Of a stretch of 40,858 nt of DNA, positions 26,646 to 36,739 are shown piece by piece. Within the stretch, counting starts at the first letter, position 1. Each line of letters opens with the position of its first letter. A program made the translations under genes and the position numbers. The DNA comes from JAHWJR01 sp035942035. Lineage in GTDB: Bacteria > Actinomycetota > Acidimicrobiia > Acidimicrobiales > CADCSY01. Under the pieces are notes generated by a model that saw only the letters and a program-made list of their open reading frames with translations, was not told the origin of the DNA and searched no databases. The DNA lies in assembly GCA_035942035.1 (NCBI GenBank), contig DASZDK010000083.1, positions 1 to 40,858 on the forward strand, written 5' to 3'.

Positions 26646-27758
26646 GTGAGCTCCGGCTTCATCCCGCCGGCCTATCCCTACGATCGGCTGGCACCCCTGG
26701 CCGCGGTGGCCGAGGCCCACTCCGGGGGCGCCGTCGACCTGTCGGTGGGGACGCCGCACGACCCGCCGCCGCCGGCGGCCGTGGCCGCCCTCGCCTCGTC
26801 GGGCACCGAGCGGGGTTACCCGCCGTCCATCGGGACGGCGACCCTGCGTGAGGCGGCCGCCGGCTGGTTGCGGCGCCGGCTGGACGTCGAGGTTCCGCCT
26901 TGTGCAGTGGCGGTGTGCATGGGCACCAAGGAGCTGGTGGCCGGCCTGCCCCACTGGCTCCGCCTGCGCACCCCCGACCGCGACCGGGTCCTGTACCCGG
27001 CGGTGAGCTACCCGACCTACGCCATGGGCGCCGTCCTCGCCGGGTGCCGCCCCGTGCCCGTGCCCCTCGACGGGCAGTGGCGACTCGACCTGTCGGCGGT
27101 CAGCTCCGAGGACGCCGAACGGGCGGTGTGCCTGTGGTCGAACACGCCTGGCAACCCCGCCGGAGGCCTCGACGATCTGCCGGCGCTGGTGACGTGGGGC
27201 CGGCACCACGGCGTCCCCGTCCTCTCCGACGAGTGCTACGTGGAGTTCACCTGGGACGGTCCTCGCCGCAGCGTGCTGCAGTCGGGGAGCGAGGGCGTGC
27301 TGGCTGTCCACTCGCTGTCGAAGCGCTCCAACCTCGCCGGCCTGCGGATCGGGTTCTACGCCGGTGACCCGGAGCTGGTCGAGTACCTCTCCGAGCTGCG
27401 CAAGCACGCCGGCTTCATGGTGCCGGGGCCGGTCCAGGCCGCTGCCGCTGCTGCCCTCGGCGACGACGCCCACGTCGACGCCCAGGCCGAGCGCTACCTC
27501 CGTCGCCTCCGGCGGTGCCGGGACATCCTGGTCCGGGGCCTCGGTGTCGACGTCCCCCTGCCCGGCGGCAGCTTCTACCTGTGGGCGCCTGCTCCCGGCG
27601 GTGACGCCTGGGGGTTCACCGAGCGACTGGCCACCGAGGCGGGCTGCCTCGTCGCTCCCGGCGAGTTCTACGGCCCCGCCCCGGGTCACGTGCGCATGGC
27701 CATGGTCCAGCCCGACGACCGCCTCGAGCTGCTGGCCCGTCGCCTGGGCGTGGAGTGA
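26646..27758 (+). CDS. dapC: Succinyldiaminopimelate transaminase-type aminotransferase (DapC)
   Basis: 370 residues. Fold-type I PLP aminotransferase: the Schiff-base lysine is Lys226 in HSLSKRSNLAGLRIGF, and SNTPGNPAG and DECYVEFTW supply the PLP contacts. The N-terminus FIPPAYPYDRL and the neighbours dapF, dapD and dapE support the actinobacterial DapC assignment; by sequence alone a related amino acid transaminase would be possible. GTG start lies 16 nt after hflX with no clear own promoter. Confidence 0.87.
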   Translation: MSSGFIPPAYPYDRLAPLAAVAEAHSGGAVDLSVGTPHDPPPPAAVAALASSGTERGYPPSIGTATLREAAAGWLRRRLDVEVPPCAVAVCMGTKELVAGLPHWLRLRTPDRDRVLYPAVSYPTYAMGAVLAGCRPVPVPLDGQWRLDLSAVSSEDAERAVCLWSNTPGNPAGGLDDLPALVTWGRHHGVPVLSDECYVEFTWDGPRRSVLQSGSEGVLAVHSLSKRSNLAGLRIGFYAGDPELVEYLSELRKHAGFMVPGPVQAAAAAALGDDAHVDAQAERYLRRLRRCRDILVRGLGVDVPLPGGSFYLWAPAPGGDAWGFTERLATEAGCLVAPGEFYGPAPGHVRMAMVQPDDRLELLARRLGVE

Positions 27759-27800
27759 CCCCGCCGGCGCCCGGCCACCCTGCCAGCGCCGCCCCGGCAC

Positions 27801-27806
27801 TACCCT
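27801..27806 (+). promoter_or_regulatory. -10 element of dapD (leaderless)
   Basis: TACCCT, 7 nt, then the dapD ATG at 27814. It lies in the 55-nt gap after dapC. Confidence 0.6.
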
Positions 27807-27813
27807 GCGCCGG

Positions 27814-28638
27814 ATGAGCGATCTCGCGTCCCAGATCGACCAGCTGTGGGAGCACCGCGCCGAGTTGGAGCCAGGCGACTCGGATGCCGGCGAGGTGGTG
27901 CTCGAGGCGGTGGGGTTGCTCGACACCGGCGCGGCGCGGGTGGCCGAGATCGACGCCGACGGGCAGGTCGTGGTCCACCAGTGGCTGAAGCGGGCCATCC
28001 TGTTGCTGTTCAAGCTGTCCCAGCTCGACACCGTGGAGCTGGGGCCCTTCGAGTTCGCCGACAAAATCCCGCTCAAGGGCGGCTACGCCGCCGCCGGGGT
28101 GCGGGTGGTGCCCGGGGCCTCGGCTCGGTGGGGATCGTTCCTCGACCGGGGCGTGGTGCTCATGCCCAGCTACGTCAACATCGGGGCCCGGGTGGGAGCC
28201 AACACCATGGTCGACACCTGGGCCACGGTGGGCTCGTGCGCCCAGATCGGGGCCAACGTCCACCTCTCGGGAGGTGTGGGCATCGGCGGGGTGCTGGAGC
28301 CGGCCCAGGCGGCGCCGGTCATCGTGGAGGACGACGTGATGATCGGCAGTCGCAGCATGATCACCCAGGGCGCCCGGGTGGGGCGGGGCAGCGTGCTGGC
28401 CGAAAGCGTGATCCTCAATCCCGGCATCCCCGTCATCGACGCCGCCACCGGCGACGAGGTCAGCCGGGGGGTGGTCCCGCCGTGGTGCGTCGCCGTCCAG
28501 GCCAGCCGGCGCCGCCAGTTCCCGGGCGGTGAGTTCGGGCTGCCGTGCGTGCTCATCCTGCGGCGGCTCGAGGAGGGTGAGCGCCACGACAAGGCTCGGC
28601 TCAACGAGATCCTTCGCACCCACGGCGTCAACGTCTAG
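27814..28638 (+). CDS. dapD: Tetrahydrodipicolinate N-succinyltransferase (DapD)
   Basis: 274 residues. Transfers succinyl from succinyl-CoA in the succinylase branch of DAP synthesis. An N-terminal helical domain with VVHQWLKRAILLLFKL precedes a left-handed beta-helix of hexapeptide repeats (SYVNIGARVGANTMVDTWAT and then GSCAQIGANVHLSGGVGIGG). Length and motifs resemble the E. coli-type enzyme rather than the longer (~317-residue) mycobacterial type. The ATG is fixed by the leaderless -10. dapE follows after 4 nt. Confidence 0.94.
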   Translation: MSDLASQIDQLWEHRAELEPGDSDAGEVVLEAVGLLDTGAARVAEIDADGQVVVHQWLKRAILLLFKLSQLDTVELGPFEFADKIPLKGGYAAAGVRVVPGASARWGSFLDRGVVLMPSYVNIGARVGANTMVDTWATVGSCAQIGANVHLSGGVGIGGVLEPAQAAPVIVEDDVMIGSRSMITQGARVGRGSVLAESVILNPGIPVIDAATGDEVSRGVVPPWCVAVQASRRRQFPGGEFGLPCVLILRRLEEGERHDKARLNEILRTHGVNV

Positions 28639-28642
28639 GGCG

Positions 28643-29719
28643 ATGACCATCGACCTGCTGGCCCTGACCGCCGAGCTGGTCGACGTCCCCTCGGTCAGCC
28701 ATCACGAGCGCCAGCTGGCCGATCACCTCGAGCAGCGCCTGCGGGCGGCGCCGTGGCTCACCGTCGACCGGGTGGGCGACGAGGTGGTGGCCCGCACCAC
28801 GCAAGGGGCCCGGCCCCGGCTGGTGCTGGCCGGGCACACCGACACCGTCCCGGCCAACGGGAACGAGCGGGCCCGCATCGAGGGCGACTGCCTCCACGGC
28901 CTGGGGGCGTCGGACATGAAGTCGGGGCTGGCCGTGTTCGTGGCCCTGGCCACCGGCGTGGCCGACTCCGCCGTCGACGTGACCTACGTCTTCTACACCG
29001 CGGAAGAGGTGGAGAGCCGCCACAACGGCCTGGCTCGCCTGGTGCGAGAGCGCCCGGACCTGGTGGTCGGCGACGCCGCCGTGCTGGGTGAGCCCACTGG
29101 CGGCGTGGTGGAGGCGGGGTGCCAGGGCTCGCTGCGCCTGGGGCTGACCCTCACCGGCCGGCGGGCGCACGCCGCCCGGCCGTGGAAAGGCCGCAACGCC
29201 GTGCACCGGCTGGGGCCGGTCCTGCGGATCCTCGAGGACTACCAGCCCCGCCGGCCCGTGCTCGACGGCTGCGAGTTCCGGGAGGCGCTGCAGGCGGTGG
29301 GGGTCCAAGGAGGCGTGGCCGGCAACGTGGTGCCCGACCGGGCGACGCTCACCGTGAACCACCGCTTCGCCCCCGACCGTGACGCCGCCGAGGCCGAGGA
29401 CCACGTCCGCCGGCTGCTGCAACCCGTGCTCGACGCGCACGACGTTCTCGAGGTGATCGACGTGGCCCCCGGCGCCGCACCGGGCCTCGACCACCCGCTG
29501 CTGCAGGCCCTGGTGGACGCCAGCCCGGCTCCGGTGCGGGCCAAGCTGGGCTGGACCGACGTCGCCCGCTTCGCCGCCCTCGGCGTGCCGGCGTGCAACT
29601 TGGGCCCGGGGGACCCCACCGTGGCCCACGCCCCGGACGAGCGGGTCGAGCGGGCGCCGCTCGAAGCCACCTACGCCGCCCTCCTGGCCCTGCTCGAGCA
29701 GGGGCCGGCGGGCGACTGA
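28643..29719 (+). CDS. dapE: Succinyl-diaminopimelate desuccinylase (DapE)
   Basis: 358 residues. M20-family di-zinc amidohydrolase that removes succinate from succinyl-DAP. AGHTDTVPANGN (His65 ligand, Asp67), GASDMKSGLAVF (bridging Asp) and YTAEEVES (catalytic Glu and ligand) are intact, followed by a dimerisation domain around residues 170-280. ATG start 4 nt after dapD. Convergent with the subtilase gene, 13 nt between stops. Confidence 0.94.
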   Translation: MTIDLLALTAELVDVPSVSHHERQLADHLEQRLRAAPWLTVDRVGDEVVARTTQGARPRLVLAGHTDTVPANGNERARIEGDCLHGLGASDMKSGLAVFVALATGVADSAVDVTYVFYTAEEVESRHNGLARLVRERPDLVVGDAAVLGEPTGGVVEAGCQGSLRLGLTLTGRRAHAARPWKGRNAVHRLGPVLRILEDYQPRRPVLDGCEFREALQAVGVQGGVAGNVVPDRATLTVNHRFAPDRDAAEAEDHVRRLLQPVLDAHDVLEVIDVAPGAAPGLDHPLLQALVDASPAPVRAKLGWTDVARFAALGVPACNLGPGDPTVAHAPDERVERAPLEATYAALLALLEQGPAGD

Positions 29720-29732
29720 CGACGCTGGACCC

Positions 29733-31055
29733 TTACCCTCCCGGTCGGAGTCCGGCGGGCAACAGCCGGCGCAGGCGCCAGGAGCCGACGCCGGCGGCGG
29801 TGGCGAGGAACGCGGCGGGCACGGCCGCCAGGTAGCGATCAGGCCCGTCGCCGTCATCGGGTAGCTCGAGGACGGCCTCGCCCCTGGGCTCGGGCGGCTC
29901 GGTCGTGGTCGGTAGCGAGCTGGGAGGCGGCTCCGTCGTGGGAGGCGCCGTGGTGGTGGGCGGCTCGGTCGCCGTGGTGGTCGTGGGAGGGGGCACGGCC
30001 ACGATGGAGGCGGGCGGCGGGGGGGGTGGCGGGGGTGGCGGGGGCGGCGGGGGCGGCGGCGGTGGCGCCTGGGACTGCACCGCCCTGGCCAGGTTCAGGC
30101 TTCCTGCCCCAAAGGTGGCGTCGAACCCGGGCGTCCCGACGTCGTCGGCGGTGGACAACAGGGTGTCGACCACCTGCTGTGGGGCCAGGCCCATGCCCCT
30201 GAGGACGGCGGCGGCGCCGGCGACGTGGGGCGTGGCCATCGAGGAGCCGACCAGGCAGGCGTACCCGCCACCGGCGAAGGTCGAGACGATGCCGACCTCG
30301 ACGTTGCACTCCTGGTTCGGCGCCCCGTCACCACCGGGGGCGGCCAGCCCCCACCGGGCACCGCCGACCCCGCTGGCGTAGCCCGGACGGGTGCCAGCGC
30401 GGGTGAGAGCGGTGACCACGATGGCGGGCTCGTCGGTGAAGCCGCTGCTGCGCACGAAGGAGTTGCCGGCGGCAACCACGGGGATGGCGCCTCTCGACCA
30501 GGCGTAGCGGACGGCGTCGACGAACGCCGGTGCCAGGCTCACGCTGGTGGCGATCTCCCCGAAGGACAGGTTGATCACGTCGGCGCCCTGGTCGGCGGCG
30601 TAGCGGATGCCCTGGGCGACGGCGGACACCGAGCCGATGCCGTTCCCGCTCAGGACCCGGACCGGCATGATGCGGGCATCGGGCGCCGCCCCGGCGACGC
30701 CCACGGCATTGCCCGTGCTGGCGCCGGCGATGCCGGCGACATGGGTGCCGTGGCCGTTGCAATCGTCGGCGACCGTGGTCGGGCACTCGCTCGGGTCGCC
30801 CACGTCGGGGTCCTCGACGAACGAGCGAGCCCCCACGATCTTGGCGGCCAGGTCGGGGTGGGTGGCGTCGACGCCGGTGTCGACCACGGCGATGATCACA
30901 CCGCCGCCTCGGCCCGCGCCCCAGGCGGCCTCGGCACCGATGGCCTGCAGGCCCCACTGCTGCGGGAAGAACGGGTCGTTGCTGGCGCCGGCAACCGCCG
31001 GCACGAGGACCACGAGCGCGAGCACCAACGCCGTCATGGGGGGTACTCGCTGCAC
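29733..31055 (-). CDS. Membrane-anchored subtilisin-like serine protease (S8)
   Basis: 440 residues. Signal peptide at 1-24, then an S8 domain with Asp59 (VVDTGVDATHPDL), His102 (GHGTHVAG), oxyanion Asn198 (AAGNS) and Ser272 (GSSMATPHVAG). After residue ~330 come an 18-proline run and a Thr/Pro-rich linker, then one helix (YLAAVPAAFLATAAGVGSW) and a basic tail. This is the topology of wall-spanning actinobacterial subtilases, including mycosins, but no type VII secretion genes are nearby. The GTG start has AGGAGG a few nt upstream. The gene lies 48 nt downstream of lexA on the same strand and may share its transcript. Confidence 0.93.
   Translation of the reverse strand: MQRVPPMTALVLALVVLVPAVAGASNDPFFPQQWGLQAIGAEAAWGAGRGGGVIIAVVDTGVDATHPDLAAKIVGARSFVEDPDVGDPSECPTTVADDCNGHGTHVAGIAGASTGNAVGVAGAAPDARIMPVRVLSGNGIGSVSAVAQGIRYAADQGADVINLSFGEIATSVSLAPAFVDAVRYAWSRGAIPVVAAGNSFVRSSGFTDEPAIVVTALTRAGTRPGYASGVGGARWGLAAPGGDGAPNQECNVEVGIVSTFAGGGYACLVGSSMATPHVAGAAAVLRGMGLAPQQVVDTLLSTADDVGTPGFDATFGAGSLNLARAVQSQAPPPPPPPPPPPPPPPPPPASIVAVPPPTTTTATEPPTTTAPPTTEPPPSSLPTTTEPPEPRGEAVLELPDDGDGPDRYLAAVPAAFLATAAGVGSWRLRRLLPAGLRPGG
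30012..30065 (-). repeat. Poly-proline codon run in the subtilase linker
   Basis: Eighteen consecutive proline codons (CCG, CCC and CCA mixed). The mixed codons argue against simple slippage and for selection on the protein. Such a run would normally need EF-P to translate. Confidence 0.8.
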
Positions 31056-31103
31056 TGTCCTCCTCCCGGTGAAACCCGGGGGCGCCGGTGGGGTGACCCG
31101 CTT

Positions 31104-31736
31104 TTAGAGTCGGCGCAGAACGGTCACCACTTTACCGAAGATCACCAGCTCATCGGCACCGAATCGCAGAGGAGACAGGTGCGAGTTGGCGGGCAGCAGC
31201 TCGATGTGGTCGCCGGCGCGCCGGAAGGTCTTCACCGTGGCCTCCTCACCGGGGATACCGGCCACGACGATGTCGCCGTTGTCGGCGTCGGGCTGCTGGC
31301 GAGCCACCACCAGATCGCCGTCGAGGATGCCCGCCTCGATCATGGAGTCGCCGCGGATCCGCAGCATGAACAGCCGCCCGTCGCCGGTCAGGTCAGCGGG
31401 CACGGGGACGAGCTCCTCGACGTTCTCGGAGGCCAGGACGTCGGTACCAGCGGCCACGTCACCGACCAGGGGCACGTGGTGCACGGGCCGACGCTCGGCG
31501 GTTGCGCCCGAGCCTGGGTCGTAGCACACCTCGATGGCCCGGGGCTTGGTCGGGTCGCGCCGCAGGTAGCCCCGGCGCTGCAACGTGGAGAGGTGAGTGT
31601 GGACCGTCGAAGGCGAGGTCAGCCCCACGGCCAGGCCGATCTCGCGCACGGAGGGAGGAAAGCCCCGGTCGCGCTGTTGGTCGACGATGTACTCGAGGAT
31701 CTGCCGCTGGCGCTCGCTCAGCTGGTCGTCGCCCAT
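31104..31736 (-). CDS. lexA: SOS repressor LexA
   Basis: 210 residues. N-terminal winged helix (ERQRQILEYIVDQQRDRGFP and PSVREIGLAVGL), then the S24 self-cleavage domain. The scissile bond is Ala96-Gly97 in GDVAAGTDV, and the Ser131/Lys169 dyad is in RIRGDSMIEAG and EEATVKTF. The ATG has GGGAG 8 nt upstream. One LexA box lies 27 nt upstream of the start and two more lie further out, so the gene is autoregulated. Longer upstream ORF extensions run through the boxes and are not coding. Confidence 0.97.
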   Translation of the reverse strand: MGDDQLSERQRQILEYIVDQQRDRGFPPSVREIGLAVGLTSPSTVHTHLSTLQRRGYLRRDPTKPRAIEVCYDPGSGATAERRPVHHVPLVGDVAAGTDVLASENVEELVPVPADLTGDGRLFMLRIRGDSMIEAGILDGDLVVARQQPDADNGDIVVAGIPGEEATVKTFRRAGDHIELLPANSHLSPLRFGADELVIFGKVVTVLRRL

Positions 31737-31762
31737 GGCTGGTGCTCCCTTCGCTTCCTGAT

Positions 31763-31776
31763 CGAACGTGTGTTTC
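31763..31776. promoter_or_regulatory. LexA box 1 (proximal to lexA)
   Basis: CGAACGTGTGTTTC matches CGAAC-N4-GTTCG at 9 of 10 fixed positions (T for C in the right arm). Placed in the lexA 5' region, it could block transcription of lexA. Confidence 0.7.
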
Positions 31777-31831
31777 ACCCGGGACGGTACCGGAGCGCAG
31801 ACGGCGATACAAACATCTGTTCCTCCCGCCC

Positions 31832-31861
31832 TTGACAACGAACGGGCGTTCGTGCTTCGGT
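31832..31861 (+). promoter_or_regulatory. Promoter of the LysM gene with LexA box 2
   Basis: TTGACA at 31832-31837 is a good -35, and a poor -10 candidate (TTCGGT) lies 18 nt later. LexA box CGAACGGGCGTTCG (31839-31852) is a perfect 5+5 palindrome and fills the spacer. Confidence 0.7.
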
Positions 31862-31871
31862 GGTAGCCGAG

Positions 31872-31885
31872 CGAACAAGCGTTCG
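31872..31885. promoter_or_regulatory. LexA box 3
   Basis: CGAACAAGCGTTCG, perfect arms, 33 nt centre to centre from box 2 (about three helical turns), which would let two LexA dimers bind on the same face. Confidence 0.75.
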
Positions 31886-31890
31886 ACGAG

Positions 31891-31903
31891 TGATCCAGGA
31901 TCA
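31891..31903. promoter_or_regulatory. Perfect 13-nt palindrome in the LysM leader
   Basis: TGATCC-A-GGATCA, between LexA box 3 and the LysM ribosome site. It may be a second operator or form a small RNA hairpin. Confidence 0.4.
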
Positions 31904-31923
31904 CCGACCGGCAGGAGGCGAGC

Positions 31924-32376
31924 ATGGCGGCAGTGACCACGACGGCGGTCAGCACCAGGCCGGCGGACACGAGACCCGAGGGCACGAGATCGCACCGGCC
32001 GAGGGCGATGGTGGCGGTGCCGGCGTGCCCCGGGGCGGTTGGACCCGGGCCCGCCGCCGCTCGCGTCGCCGGCCACGACGACCGGGCCCCGGTGGCCGCC
32101 GTGGTGGCGCTGCTCGCCCTGCTGGTGCTGGGCTCGCCGCTCGCCGGCCTGGTCGGGGGCGCCACCACGCCAGCCGAGGGCCCATCGCCGTCTCCGGCCC
32201 CGGCGGCGGCGCCCAGCTCCGTCCACGTCGTGCAGCCGGGTGACACCTACTGGTCCATCGCCCGGCACCTGAGCGGGCCCGGCGACGTTCGCTCGACGGT
32301 CGACGCCGTGGTGGCGGCCAACGACGAGCGTCCCCTGGTCGCCGGCGACCGGATCGTCGTCCCGCTCACCCGGTGA
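31924..32376 (+). CDS. LysM-domain membrane protein, probable SOS cell-division inhibitor (YneA/Rv2719c type)
   Basis: 150 residues. A hydrophilic N-terminal ~55 residues, one helix (VAAVVALLALLVLGSPLAGL), a Pro/Ser/Ala linker and a C-terminal LysM domain (VVQPGDTYWSIARHLSG ... ERPLVAGDRIVVPL) that binds peptidoglycan. In Bacillus (yneA) and Mycobacterium (Rv2719c/chiZ) a LysM protein sits divergent from lexA and delays division during the SOS response. Position, architecture and two perfect LexA boxes upstream all agree. ATG preceded by AGGAGG. The function is inferred from context, because the non-LysM part is not conserved enough to judge by eye. Confidence 0.85.
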   Translation: MAAVTTTAVSTRPADTRPEGTRSHRPRAMVAVPACPGAVGPGPAAARVAGHDDRAPVAAVVALLALLVLGSPLAGLVGGATTPAEGPSPSPAPAAAPSSVHVVQPGDTYWSIARHLSGPGDVRSTVDAVVAANDERPLVAGDRIVVPLTR

Positions 32377-32395
32377 CGCCGGCCGTGGTGCCTGA

Positions 32396-33109
32396 TCAGC
32401 TTCGCAGGTAGCGCAGGAACAGGTCGCCGTCGTCCTCGAGCACCGATACCAGCCGCAGGGGCCGGGGGGCGGAGAGCACGGCGCCGGTGACGATCCGAGG
32501 CCCGGTGCCACCGGCCACCAGGGGCGACAGCGTCAGGCACAGCTCGTCCAGCAGGTCGGCCACCACCAGCTCGCCCAGCAAGCACGGGCCACCCTCGCAC
32601 AGCACCACGCCGTGGCCGCGACGGCCAAGCTCGGCGACCGCTTGGCCGATGTCCACCCACTGGTCGCCGGCCATCACCAGCTCGGCCGCCTGCTCCGCCC
32701 GGTTCCTTCGGGTGGCGTCGGCCCAGGCGCAGGTGACCACCAGGGTCGGCACCGCCGCCTCGGTGAACAACGGGCTCTCCCAGTCGAGCTCCAGACTGCG
32801 GGAGACCACGGCGATCGGTGCCGGGTCGTCGCCTCGCACCGGCCCGTAGCCCTCGGCCCGCACCGTTCCCGCGCCCACCAGCACGACGTCGGCCTGTGCC
32901 CGCAGCCGCCGGAACAGGGCGCGGTCGGCCGGCCCGGACAGGGCCCGGGTGCGGCCTTCCACCGCTGCGCTCCCGTCGAGCGAGGCCACGAAGTTGGCCA
33001 TGACCCAGGGGCGCTCCGCTGGCCGGGAGCGCTCACCGCCGTAGAGCGCTCCGAGGTCGACCTTGGTGGCGTCGACGCCGGTGGCCGGGGAGGGCAAGAG
33101 CTGGCGCAT
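32396..33109 (-). CDS. Pyrimidine reductase family protein (RibD C-terminal domain)
   Basis: About 237 residues. VMANFVASLDGSAAVEGRTR, ADVVLVGAGTVRAEGYGP and VLCEGGPCLLGELV are the RibD-C/dihydrofolate-reductase-like NADPH-binding blocks. The stand-alone actinobacterial form acts as the reductase of riboflavin synthesis or as a DHFR-like enzyme. The ATG at 33109 lies 9 nt after a TACCGT -10; the longer upstream frame has no family similarity. Convergent with the LysM gene, 19 nt between stops. Confidence 0.88.
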   Translation of the reverse strand: MRQLLPSPATGVDATKVDLGALYGGERSRPAERPWVMANFVASLDGSAAVEGRTRALSGPADRALFRRLRAQADVVLVGAGTVRAEGYGPVRGDDPAPIAVVSRSLELDWESPLFTEAAVPTLVVTCAWADATRRNRAEQAAELVMAGDQWVDIGQAVAELGRRGHGVVLCEGGPCLLGELVVADLLDELCLTLSPLVAGGTGPRIVTGAVLSAPRPLRLVSVLEDDGDLFLRYLRS

Positions 33110-33118
33110 CCGCCGGCG

Positions 33119-33124
33119 ACGGTA
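33119..33124 (-). promoter_or_regulatory. Probable -10 of the pyrimidine reductase gene
   Basis: TACCGT on the minus strand, 9 nt before the ATG at 33109, giving a leader of only a few nucleotides. Confidence 0.45.
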
Positions 33125-33187
33125 CCAGCGGGGCGCTTCGGGCCGGCATGCCGGGTACGACGGGGCTCGGCGGGGTAGCACCCCTGC

Positions 33188-33565
33188 ATGCTGCGGGACG
33201 GCCCCATTCCGGCGTTCGTCCACGGCGTCGCCGAGTACGTCGCCGGCGTTCTCCTGGTGGTGGCCCCGTTCCTGTTCGCCTTCCGGGCCGACATCGCCAC
33301 GGTGCTCTCCGTCGCCGCCGGCGTGGTGGTGCTGGTGGTCGCTGCCACCACACGGGGCCCCACCGGTCTGGTGAAGCACCTTCCGATCAGCGCCCACGTG
33401 GCTCTCGACTACGTCCTGGCCGTGTTCCTGGTGGCCTCGCCGTACCTGTTCGGCTTCTCGGACGAGACCGCGCCCACCGCGCTGTTCCTCGGCCTCGGCG
33501 TGGTGCACCTCCTGCTCACGATCGGCACCCGCTTCGTCGGGGCTGACGCCTCCACCGCACCCTGA
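33188..33565 (+). CDS. Small SPW-like four-helix membrane protein
   Basis: 125 residues with four hydrophobic segments in two similar halves (VAPFLFAF in the first, ASPYLFGF in the second), a pattern seen in SPW-repeat membrane proteins. Role unknown. Transcribed divergently from the pyrimidine reductase with a 78-nt gap. No clear ribosome site; TAGCAC at 33176 is a poor -10 candidate 6 nt before the ATG. Confidence 0.7.
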   Translation: MLRDGPIPAFVHGVAEYVAGVLLVVAPFLFAFRADIATVLSVAAGVVVLVVAATTRGPTGLVKHLPISAHVALDYVLAVFLVASPYLFGFSDETAPTALFLGLGVVHLLLTIGTRFVGADASTAP

Positions 33566-33850
33566 GCCGGGAAGGTTGGGGATAACCACGGCGTTGTCCC
33601 CAGAGACGTCCACAGCGGCGGCGATGTCACCCACAGCTTGATCCCTCTGACGTTCCACAGCGCCGACGCCGTACCGTCGATCGTGCCAGCGACCTCTTGC
33701 GGCCACCGCACTACCATGGTGTAATTACACGACGGCCGGTCGCCGTCGTGAACGGGCACAGCGGTCGGCCCTGGAGCCGAGGTCGTGCCCGCGTGTGCCA
33801 CGCACAGGCGGTGGGGGCCCACATCGAACAGTTCTGAGGAGGCAATCCCA
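33566..33850 (+). promoter_or_regulatory. nrdJ upstream region with DnaA-box-like cluster and palindrome
   Basis: 285 nt without a gene. It contains TTATCCCCA on the minus strand (~33577-33585) and TTGTCCCCA (33594-33602), each 8/9 to the DnaA box TTRTCCACA, followed by weaker CCACA-ending sites at 33606, 33627 and 33651. A perfect palindrome GTGTAATTACAC lies at 33719-33730, next to a possible -10 TACCAT (33712-33717). I see no cobalamin riboswitch. The last 20 nt carry the strong GAGGAGG ribosome site of nrdJ. Confidence 0.45.
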
Positions 33851-36721
<2,871 letters not shown>

Positions 36722-36739
36722 TCGTGTGAAGGGCCGCGA

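Noticed and set aside
31815..31837. RecA-NDp-type promoter for lexA on the minus strand (TTGTCAAGG)
   Set aside because: The hexamer at the N8 position is AACAGA, not TANNNT.
33719..33730. Palindrome as an NrdR box
   Set aside because: NrdR boxes have the form ACAC-N-ATAT-N-GTGT; GTGTAATTACAC has the arms in opposite order, so it is reported only as an unassigned palindrome.
33566..33850. Cobalamin riboswitch before nrdJ
   Set aside because: Expected for a B12-dependent enzyme in some species, but I find no B12 box (GCCACTG-type) or the long conserved core.
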